A DNA stretch of 25,025 nt from contig VSOK01000038.1 in NCBI GenBank assembly GCA_009774765.1, forward strand, positions 1-25,025, in the 5' to 3' direction. Origin of the DNA: Bacteroidales bacterium. GTDB taxonomy: Bacteria; Bacteroidota; Bacteroidia; Bacteroidales; UBA932. Position 1 is the first letter of the stretch; every line of letters starts with the position of its first letter. Shown in pieces: positions 17,840 to 25,025 of the stretch. The translations under genes and the position numbers were made by a program. Under the pieces are notes generated by a model. It was not told the origin of the DNA and searched no databases. It worked only from the letters and a program-made list of their open reading frames with translations.

Positions 17840-19507
17840 TTATTGCTTGTCTGGATTTGTCCCGCTTACAGGATATCCCGGGTTCTGCACCAGTTTGGTA
17901 TTCGATGCAAGCTCTGTCAAAGGAATGGCAAAAATTGACATGTAGCCATTGAATTCCTGTCCGGCATAACTGCCTCCCTTGTATGCCCACAGATACTCAG
18001 GACCGACATATTTCCCGAAACGGATGAGGTCTGTACGGCGGTGTCCTTCCCACATCAGCTCCCTCGCGCGCTCTTTGAGAATGAAATCACCGTTGATGGT
18101 GGCAGGAGCAGCTACCCCCGCTCTGGCGGCAAGTTCTTTGAGCTTGTCAAGCGCAAGGGCATTGGATGCGTCATTCAGACGCCAGCATGCCTCGGCATAG
18201 ATGAGATGTATCTCTCCAAGACGGATAAGAGGGAAATCGACATCGCTGTAAGCCTTGGTCTTGGCTGTCTCTACCCACTCTTCCGCAGTCTTGTCGTGAG
18301 GGGTATTGTTGAATTTAAGACATGTCCAGCCATTTTTGAACACATAGAGCGCATCTTTCATTGTCTCTTTTCTGCCTTTGATATAGAAAAGTTCCCCGCG
18401 TTTGTCATCGACGGTGTACTCTCCTGTCTCGTAGTCCTGGCCAGAAATGTTGTAGATTGTTTCAAGTGATTCGAATGGCACACGGATACCGGCCCATCCG
18501 TTATTGACTCCGTTGAGATTGTTGAACAGGTCACCTGATGTCAGGTCATCCGCAGCCACAGCAGCAAGTGTAAGGTATGAAGTTCCTCCGTATGACTGGG
18601 TCTTTTCTGCATTATAGTCAACGGAGAACAGGAACTCATTGCGTGCATTGATGTTCTCTCCGTTGTCTCCCCTGAACAGGTCAGGATATTTTGGGCAGAT
18701 TGAATATCCGAGCTTGTATATCTCCTCGCAAGCGGCTTTTGCTTCGCTCCACATAGGCGAGCCGGCGTAAACTTCAGCATTCAGATAAAGACGTGCAAGA
18801 AGTCCGTATGCTGAGCCTTTGTCTGCGCGCGGATAGTTTGAACGAACTTCAGGGAGAGAGTTGATGATGCCGTTAAGCTCGCTTACGCAGAAATTGAACA
18901 CATCCTTGCGCGGGGCCTGTTCCGGAAGGAAACCTCCTCCGATAGGAGAATCTTCTGTTGTGAACGGAACTGCTCCGAACACATCCATCGCCATCCAGTA
19001 GAAGTAGGCGCGCAGAAAGCGTGCCTCTGCACGGAAACTCTCGATTTTTTGGGCGAGTTCATTGCTTACACCACGGTCCGAAAGCTTGTCCGGAGTTGTC
19101 TGGCGCAGATATTCGTTGACAAACGAGATACCGAGGATAGTCCTGGCATACACCGCATATGTGGCATCATTCTGCTGCTCAGTCCAAGTGTTTGTGTTAA
19201 GTGCGCGGACCCATGCATCATTTTCCCATGCGCATTTTGCGAAATCGGTCGTGCATTCCTGAACAGACCAGAATGCCCTCACCAGCTCTGATGCTCCGCC
19301 GTCACTTACGACCAAGTCGCTTGTGTTTACGAAATTATAGTACAATTTTGCAAGTCCCTGCACATATCCTGCCTCATCGGCACCATATGCCGTTTCAGGT
19401 GTAGTGTCGGACGGGTTGAGAGGAAGGACGTCAAGGTCATTGATGCAGGATGACAATGATGTCGCCGAAACTATTATCGTCAATATTGTTTTTAGTGTTC
19501 TTTTCAT
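17840..19507 (-). CDS. susD: SusD/RagB-family starch-binding lipoprotein
   Basis: 555 residues with lipobox LSSC (Cys21) followed by INDLDVLP, whose early acids fit outer-surface export. Typical SusD features are LDVLPLNPSDTTPET near the start, a helical N-terminal half with SFRAEARFLRAYFYWMAMDVFG, and the C-terminal block LKERARELMWEGHRRTDLIRFG before NPGYP. SusD forms the lid of the SusC channel and presents bound glycan to it. It is encoded 12 bases after susC, as expected for a co-expressed pair. The flanking SusE/F-like and GH13 genes point to starch or related alpha-glucans, but the sequence alone does not prove the ligand. Confidence 0.95.
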   Translation of the reverse strand: MKRTLKTILTIIVSATSLSSCINDLDVLPLNPSDTTPETAYGADEAGYVQGLAKLYYNFVNTSDLVVSDGGASELVRAFWSVQECTTDFAKCAWENDAWVRALNTNTWTEQQNDATYAVYARTILGISFVNEYLRQTTPDKLSDRGVSNELAQKIESFRAEARFLRAYFYWMAMDVFGAVPFTTEDSPIGGGFLPEQAPRKDVFNFCVSELNGIINSLPEVRSNYPRADKGSAYGLLARLYLNAEVYAGSPMWSEAKAACEEIYKLGYSICPKYPDLFRGDNGENINARNEFLFSVDYNAEKTQSYGGTSYLTLAAVAADDLTSGDLFNNLNGVNNGWAGIRVPFESLETIYNISGQDYETGEYTVDDKRGELFYIKGRKETMKDALYVFKNGWTCLKFNNTPHDKTAEEWVETAKTKAYSDVDFPLIRLGEIHLIYAEACWRLNDASNALALDKLKELAARAGVAAPATINGDFILKERARELMWEGHRRTDLIRFGKYVGPEYLWAYKGGSYAGQEFNGYMSIFAIPLTELASNTKLVQNPGYPVSGTNPDKQ

Positions 19508-19519
19508 AATGAATCCTGA

Positions 19520-22500
19520 TTAGAAGCTGAAATTCAGACGGAATGAATATGTACGCGGACGTGGCCATATTGTGCCATCGATACCGGTTGAACTGGTGCA
19601 TTCAGGGTCCATGCCGCTGTACTTGGTCAGTACAAATACGTTCTGTACGCAGAATGCAAGACGCATGTTGCAATTGAAATTGCCGAGCTTGCGGAATGTG
19701 TATCCGAGATTCACGTCGTCAAGACGGAAGAATGACGCATTCTCAAGGAACATGTCGGAATACCACTGTTCTCCGCTGTTTGCTTTTGTGAATCCTGTCT
19801 TCTTTACGGTTTTTGCAAAGTTCGGCAAGTTTCCGGCGTTGACATCAAGGTTGGATGTCGAGTTGGCTGAAGCAAAGTCGTTGAATATCCAGTAACCTGC
19901 GTTTCCATGGCCGTTGAGGCTGAAATCCCAGTCCTTGTATGACAGCCTCAGGTTGAGACCGTAATAGAAATCCGGTATCGGGCTTTTGCCTGTCATGTAC
20001 CTGTCGGCATCGGTTATCTTTCCGTCTCCGTTCCTATCCACGAGAGCGTTCTGTATAGGCTTGCCGTCAGCATCATAAACCTGCTGGAAAGTATAATAGC
20101 TGAAAGGCGCGTATCCTACCTGATGACGGGAAAGCTTGGAACCCGTACCCCTGTTGATGTCTCCCACTTCAATATAGTAGTTTTCATTGTCGGTATTGTT
20201 CAGCTTTGTGAACTTGGTGTCCTGGAAAGTACCGTTGAAACCTATTGAGAGGTTCCAGTCTTTTGTCTGTACAGGTATTGCATTGATGGAGAACTCTATA
20301 CCCTTGTTTTCCATAGAACCGATGTTGGTAAGTATGCTGTTGCCGAAGTTTGCTCCCATAGGGGTAAGCACCTCGTTCAGCAGGTCTGTTGTCTGGCGGA
20401 TGTATGCGTCCACGCTACCGGTAATCCTGTCTTTGAGGAAGCCGAAGTCCACTCCGACATTATAAGTTGTAGTGGTCTCCCATCTGATGGAAGGGTCATA
20501 TTTGGTCGGAGTATAGTAGAATGAATATCCTGCATTACCCATATTGTACTGGTGATATACATCTGTTGACAGATTGTATATAGGAAGATATCCGTAGCAG
20601 CTTGGGATTTCCTGCTGGCCGGTCTGACCTGCACTGAGACGCAGTTTTAGGGCAGATACCGCCTTTGAACCTTTCAGGAAGCCTTCTTCAGCGATGTTCC
20701 ATGCGAATGCTCCGGAAGGGAACAGGCCCCAGCGGTTTGATTTGGCGAAACGTGACGAACCGTCATCACGCAGAGTGAATGTGAAAAGATAACGGGAATC
20801 AATTGAATAGTTGATACGTCCGTAGAATGAAATAAGGTAGTTTTCCCATTTGTTCCAAGGATACCTTGAATCTTCGCCTTTCTGCTCATTGGTAACGTTA
20901 AAATATGTGACACTATGGTCGGCATTGTAGAAATGCTGCCATGAGTATCCGGCCATCACGTCAAGATGATGGATTCCCCATTTCTCGTTGTAATTCGCAT
21001 ATGCTTCGAACACAGTGTTGTGGCGAAGATTGTAGCCTTCCGTATGCTGGCCGATACCCCTGTTTTCAGTGTCAGACCAAGCCTGGAATGAATTTGGCCT
21101 GACACCGCTGTAGCTGTTGGATTCGGACATGTCTATGCCAGCGCTCACATTGAAGCGGAGGGCTTCCAGGCCATGAACTTTGTAGTCAACCGCCATACGT
21201 CCCACGAGACGGTATGTGTCCGCATTGCTGACATTGTCATATAGCTGCGACAGAGGTCCCACACCGAGAAGCGTATTCGGGGTAAACTCCTCGCCACGTC
21301 CTGAACCGTAGTTCCAGTATCCGTTTGTGGTGGAGTAGTCAATAGTTCCGTCTTCATTTCTCCAGTAAGGGTCCTGGGTCGGATTGAAGAAAGCCGCGTT
21401 TCCGACAGTACCTCCGTCGGCATAGTTGGAGTGTGCATATACTCCTTTCGCGTTCAAGTCTATGCTCAAGTGCTTGTCCAGGAAGTTCGGGGAGAGATTC
21501 AAGTCGATTGTTCCCCTGTCGTATGATGAAGTCTTCAGTGTACCCTGCTGTCCGGTATATCCGATTGAAGCACGGTAAGGCATGCGCTCTTTCACGTTGC
21601 CTGAAACGCTGACATTGTGGTCATGCGAGATGGCCGTGCGGAAGATAAGGTCCTGCCAGTCAGTATCCACATCGCCCATAAGTCCTGCGACATAGTCGCC
21701 CTGGGTGGTTCCAGGAAGGAATGTATCGGCCACATACTCACGGAACTCCCCTGGGCTCATTGTCTGGACTTTCCTGGAGTTCTGCTGTACGCTGACACTT
21801 CCGTTGTAGGAAACGGTAGGTCTGCTGGTAAGTCCTCTCTTTGTAGTGATTATTATGACACCATTGGATGCGCGCGAGCCGTAGATTGCCGCAGAAGATG
21901 CGTCCTTGAGCACGGTGAAAGAATCGATGTCGTTAGGGTTGAGCATATCAAGAGGGTTGGACATTCCCTGACCTCCGTTGTCTGCGATAGGAACACCGTC
22001 AATCACGATGAGAGGATTGTTGGAGGCATTGAGGGAAGCGGCACCGCGGATACGTATTGTAGAGCCTGAGCCCGGACCTCCGTCTCCTGGGATTATATGG
22101 AGTCCCGGAACCTTTCCCTTGAGCATGTCCTGGGTTGAGACTACTGCTCCGCGGCTGAGTTCATCGCTCTTGATAGCGACGATTGAGCCTGTCATGTCCT
22201 CCTTTTTCACGGTACCGTATCCGATTACCACGACATCGTCAAGAAACAGTGCATCTTCGTCCAAGGTCAGTCTTTGCGGAACCTGGGACGCCTTGAAAGT
22301 CTGTGTCTTGTATCCGATGCAGCTGATTTCCACGATGGCTTCCGCACCTGACACGCTAAATTTATATTCTCCGTCAAGACCAGTGGAAGTTCCGTTGGAG
22401 GTGCCCTGCTCGACGACGGTCGCGCCGACTATAGGACCCACCTGGTCTAAAACGACTCCTTTGACCTCATATCCGCTTTGTGCGGACACGGGGGGGGGCA

Positions 22501-22550
22501 ATAAAGCTAAACAGCAATATACCCGATAGAATGGTCATTATTCTGTTCAT
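19520..22550 (-). CDS. susC: SusC-family TonB-dependent transporter with apparent frameshift in the signal peptide
   Basis: The long frame (22501-19520) encodes 993 residues but has only a TTG start and no signal peptide; an in-frame stop lies upstream at 22535-22537. The ATG at 22550 opens a hydrophobic signal peptide (ending FIAPP) in another frame. It is split from the main frame by a run of nine G on the + strand at 22490-22498. With eight G the two join to a 1009-residue protein with cleavage at VSA-QS. As written, the ATG frame ends after 27 codons. The body is intact: carboxypeptidase-regulatory-like domain, plug (DVVVIGYGTVKKEDMTGS, TVLKDASSAAIYGSRASNG), barrel, and terminal RLNFSF. 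SusC imports oligosaccharides using TonB energy. Confidence 0.93.
22490..22498. repeat. Poly-G tract (9 G) within the susC signal peptide
   Basis: Nine consecutive G (C on the coding strand) fall within the signal peptide codons just before the signal peptidase site. Tract lengths of 8, 5 or 11 keep the ATG at 22550 in frame with SusC; 9 does not. Mononucleotide G/C tracts of this length are known sites of slipped-strand mispairing. They are also where assembly or sequencing indels occur. Confidence 0.85.
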
Positions 22551-22592
22551 TGTTATTAGTATTTGGTTAAAACGAATTTCTGTTTCTGCCGG

Positions 22593-23903
22593 TTATTCTG
22601 CCCGGCTCTCCTTTATGAAAAATACCGATATTGCGGCAAGTGCTATGAACACTCCGGCAAGAACAAGCATCATCCTCGGGTCGGAGCCGAAACAATATTT
22701 TATGATAACTCCTCCTGCAAGTCCTATGACGATCTGCGGAATGGTGATGGTGAAATTGAATATTCCCATATAGACTCCTGTCCGGCGTGCATCCAACGCT
22801 CTTGAGAGGATTGAGTATGGCATTGCAAGTATGCCTGCCCAGGCGATGCCGATTCCTATCATAGGTATCATAAGCGCGTATTGGTTGTGCATAAGCGTAA
22901 GGCCTATGAATCCTGCGGCTCCCAGTGCCAGGCATGTGGCATATACCGGCTTGTTGCCGTAGCGTCCTGCTATCTTTGCCATAAAGATTGATATGATGCA
23001 GGCCGGGACAGGGTAGATCGCGTTAAGGACTCCCACCCAGGTCTGGGTGGCGCCTTCGCTCAGGACGGCACCGGAAGGGTCTGTCACTACTCCTGTTATT
23101 GCAGGTTTGAGATAGGTCCACATCAGGAAGAGGGCCGCCCATGAAAAAAATTGGGTGACACCGAGCTGGAGCATCACTTTCGGAGTGTTTTTCAGCAGTG
23201 TCACAAAGTTCTGACGCGGTTCTTCATCTGTGTCCTCTCCGATTCCGTTGTATTCCGCAAATTCTTTCGGAGGGTACTCTTTGACTTTGAATGAGGTCAC
23301 AAGTACAGTCAGAAGCAGGATTGCTCCTCCGATGTAGTAGGAGTATGCTATATGCTTGGACACCTGCCCTGGAGCCGCTTCATCGGAGACTCCGAGCCAG
23401 GTCATCAGCAGAGGCAGCAATGCTCCTATGACGGCACCGAGGTTGATGAGAAAAGTCTGTACTACATATCCTTGCGTTTTCTGTGAGTCGTCCAGCATAT
23501 CTGATACTAGTGCCCTGAAAGGCTGCATCGTGACATTGAACGACAAGTCCATGAAAAGAAGGATGAATGCTCCCATTGCCAAAGGGGCGAAAGCGAGTAT
23601 CGCCGGGCAGTTAGGCATAAGAAGCAGAGCAAGGGTGGAGATGATCGCTCCTCCCAGGATATAAGGGATACGCCTTCCGAACCTTGTCCAGGTCCCGTCC
23701 GAGAACAGGCCGACAATCGGCTGGATTACCATTCCTGCTACAGGAGCGGCAAGCCAGAAATAGCTGAGATGGCTGACATCGGCCCCGAGTGACTGGAATA
23801 TGCTCGATGTATTGGAATTCTGGAGAGAATATCCGATCTGTACACCGAGGAATCCAAAGCTCAGGTTCCATATCTGCCAGAAAGAAAGTTTCGGTTTTTT
23901 CAT
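22593..23903 (-). CDS. SLC45/GPH-type MFS sugar transporter
   Basis: 436 residues with about twelve hydrophobic segments and no cleavable signal peptide. The MFS loop motif appears as SDGTWTRFGRRIPY (residues 68-81). Other family patches are LSFWQIWNLSFGFLGVQIGYSLQN at the N-terminus and AMPYSILSRALDARRTGVYMGIFNF in the second half. Bacteroidota proteins of this type move maltose, sucrose or glucose across the inner membrane with a cation. As first gene of the operon, 42 bases before the susC ATG, it probably takes up the products of the periplasmic GH13 and GH97 enzymes. The exact sugar is inferred from the neighbours. A Bacteroides-type -7 box lies about 36 bases upstream of its start. Confidence 0.9.
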   Translation of the reverse strand: MKKPKLSFWQIWNLSFGFLGVQIGYSLQNSNTSSIFQSLGADVSHLSYFWLAAPVAGMVIQPIVGLFSDGTWTRFGRRIPYILGGAIISTLALLLMPNCPAILAFAPLAMGAFILLFMDLSFNVTMQPFRALVSDMLDDSQKTQGYVVQTFLINLGAVIGALLPLLMTWLGVSDEAAPGQVSKHIAYSYYIGGAILLLTVLVTSFKVKEYPPKEFAEYNGIGEDTDEEPRQNFVTLLKNTPKVMLQLGVTQFFSWAALFLMWTYLKPAITGVVTDPSGAVLSEGATQTWVGVLNAIYPVPACIISIFMAKIAGRYGNKPVYATCLALGAAGFIGLTLMHNQYALMIPMIGIGIAWAGILAMPYSILSRALDARRTGVYMGIFNFTITIPQIVIGLAGGVIIKYCFGSDPRMMLVLAGVFIALAAISVFFIKESRAE

Positions 23904-23938
23904 TTCCGGTCGTTAGCAGTTATTAATTATTGGTATCA

Positions 23939-23946
23939 CAAAACTA
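23939..23946 (-). promoter_or_regulatory. Candidate Bacteroides-type -7 box for the sus-like operon
   Basis: The minus strand reads TAGTTTTG, matching the TAnnTTTG consensus used by the Bacteroidota primary sigma factor. It predicts a start of transcription near 23933 and a leader of about 30 bases before the transporter ATG at 23903. No convincing TTTG -33 element is seen at the usual distance, which would suit a promoter that depends on an activator. Confidence 0.45.
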
Positions 23947-24061
23947 ATTAAAATAATCTGTAACTGCTGTGGCGTTCTGCCGAACGGTAGGATAAAACGG
24001 ATGAACGGACGTTTTTTGATGACGAATGGAACCGGATGTTGCAATAAAGCCGAAAATCTTA

Positions 24062-24069
24062 TAACTTTG
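24062..24069 (+). promoter_or_regulatory. Candidate -7 box directly before the histidine kinase
   Basis: TAACTTTG matches TAnnTTTG exactly; a TTGC lies 19 bases upstream as a weak -33 element. The box ends only five bases before the ATG at 24075, so a transcript from it would have almost no leader. Confidence 0.35.
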
Positions 24070-24074
24070 AGACT

Positions 24075-24975
24075 ATGAAAGCCTTGGACACGCCTAAAAT
24101 CATTCATCTGTTTGCCGTCATACACGTGGCGATATGTCTTGTATTCCGTGCGGCAGGTCTGGATGATTCGCTGATCCTGACCATGATGACTATGATGATG
24201 GTTGTCCTGCTTTGTATGAAGCGGAGTCTCAGTGTCGAGTTTACGGCTGTCTGCATCATTCTTGTGAATGTGCTGGGCTATCTTCTCGGAATCGGTGGAG
24301 CTTATCTTTTTTCATTTGTGCTGGATTCTCCAATAGCGGTGCATTCTGTCTCCACGGGTATAGTGACAGAGATTATAGGCTGGGTATTCGTATGGTTCAC
24401 AAAGGTTTTCCGGTGGACATCATCTTCTGAATCCTGGTCTCCCAAGCCAAAATGGTTCCTTTTCGCTTTTTTGGTCCTTTTCCTTTTCCGCTTCGGATAC
24501 GTGGAGCTGTTCTCGTCTGTATATGCTTCATCGGATGACTTTTACAGGAGCTTTTCCCTGCTTATGTCCAATGCCCCCGCACTTCTGATAACGCTGTGTG
24601 TCAACATTATCTACATAAGATATGCAAGAAGATGGCGGGACAGGTTCTCTCCCGCGCTCAAAACGCTGATGTTCATCTGCTTCATACTGCTGTCGTCGGC
24701 TGCGGTAACGGCTTTTGCAGGGTATAATCTTCCTTTCCATATCAATCCGTCTTTCAGTTTCCAGGATTTCCTGTCGATTTTTCTGATTGATTTCGTGCTG
24801 GAGGTGACTCTGTATGCCATTGTCTATATGCTTGACTATGCGGCTGTTGCGGTGAAGATGCGTGATGAGGCAAGGAACAAGGCGCATCTTGCGCAGTTCC
24901 AGTATATGAAGCTCAAGCAGCAGGTCAATCCCCATTTCCTTTTCAATTCCCTTAACATACTGGATTATCTTGTAC
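24075..24975 (+). CDS. LytS/YehU-type membrane histidine kinase, 3' truncated by adapter
   Basis: About 300 genomic codons remain. Residues 1-255 contain roughly seven hydrophobic segments (for example LFAVIHVAICLVF, FTAVCIILVNVLGYLLG, WFLFAFLVLFLFRFGY). A short linker (AVKMRDEARNKAHLAQFQYMK) leads to the His_kinase (PF06580) H-box, QVNPHFLFNSLN, with phosphoacceptor His287. The ATPase domain is missing because adapter sequence starts at 24976. Such kinases normally pair with a LytTR response regulator, which would lie beyond the contig end. It diverges from the sugar operon with a 171-base gap, so control of that operon is possible, but canonical sus control is by SusR, and no susR is visible here. 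Confidence 0.88.
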
Positions 24976-25025
24976 CTGTCTCGTATACACAACTCCGAGC
25001 CCACGAGACGCTCATGAATCGCGGG
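24976..25025 (+). other. Illumina Nextera adapter read-through (non-genomic)
   Basis: 24976-25009 matches the 34-base Nextera transposase adapter at 32 of 34 positions (CTGTCTC at the start, TATACACA, then CTCCGAGCCCACGAGAC). The mismatches are at 24983 and 24992. It is followed by GCTCATGA (25010-25017), which reads as an i7 index, I believe N714. Next comes ATC and a degraded tail of the P7 sequence in which expected T/A bases are G. The adapter translates to VSYTQLRAHET on this strand and SELCIRDR on the other, peptides known as adapter contamination in databases. Confidence 0.97.

Noticed and set aside
22499..22501. TTG start giving a 993-residue SusC
   Set aside because: It would leave the protein without a signal peptide, while an intact signal peptide lies directly upstream in the adjacent frame.
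24528..25004. Minus-strand open frame of 158 codons opposite the kinase
   Set aside because: Its start and first residues (SELCIRDR) come from the sequencing adapter, and the rest is antisense to the kinase.
1..25025. CRISPR arrays, tRNA or rRNA genes, transposases, phage genes, invertible promoters
   Set aside because: None was seen; the window is filled by two operons and a kinase, and no recombinase gene is present.

Overview
The window is a stretch of Bacteroidales-type chromosome (Bacteroidota). The evidence is type V (FimA/Mfa) fimbrial genes, a SusC/SusD pair, a GH97 SusB-like enzyme, many lipoproteins with short signal peptides ending in a lipobox cysteine, and promoter boxes resembling the Bacteroides -7 element TAnnTTTG. 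Base composition looks close to balanced. I cannot name a genus safely. The last 50 bases are not genomic: they are read-through of an Illumina Nextera adapter, so the window is a contig end from short-read sequencing.

Region 1 (1-7921, + strand) is the distal part of a fimbrial operon: the C-terminal part of a DUF3868/OmpA-like protein, an Mfa1-type major fimbrillin, a FimB/Mfa2-type anchor, a minor fimbrial subunit, and a large DUF4906-like protein that probably forms the tip. Spacing is 1-26 bases, so this is one transcription unit.

Region 2 (7922-8260) separates two convergent operons. It holds a strongly folded 91-bp element with a perfect 24-bp stem and two internal hairpins, a 12-bp inverted repeat around it, and a second 15-bp hairpin that suits termination of the minus-strand operon.

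Region 3 (23903 down to 8261, - strand) is a starch/maltodextrin utilisation locus. In order of transcription it encodes an SLC45/GPH-type sugar transporter, SusC, SusD, a SusE/SusF-like protein with three binding repeats, a surface GH13 lipoprotein with a BACON domain, a small GH13, a SusA-like GH13 and a SusB-like GH97. The likely route is glycan capture and first cleavage at the surface (SusD, SusE/F, GH13-BACON), SusC import, periplasmic breakdown (two GH13s and GH97), then uptake into the cytoplasm by the MFS carrier. The residues after each lipobox cysteine divide the lipoproteins in the same way. A hairpin between susE and the enzyme genes may lower enzyme expression relative to the binding and import genes.

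Region 4 (24075-24975, + strand) is a LytS/YehU-type membrane histidine kinase, divergent from the sugar locus and cut off by the adapter.

The most notable anomaly is in susC. A run of nine G (22490-22498) puts the ATG and signal peptide out of frame with the rest of the protein; eight G would give a perfect 1009-residue SusC. This is either slipped-strand phase variation or a sequencing error. I did not find a clearly undescribed gene system; the rest is a well-formed fimbrial operon and a variant Sus locus.
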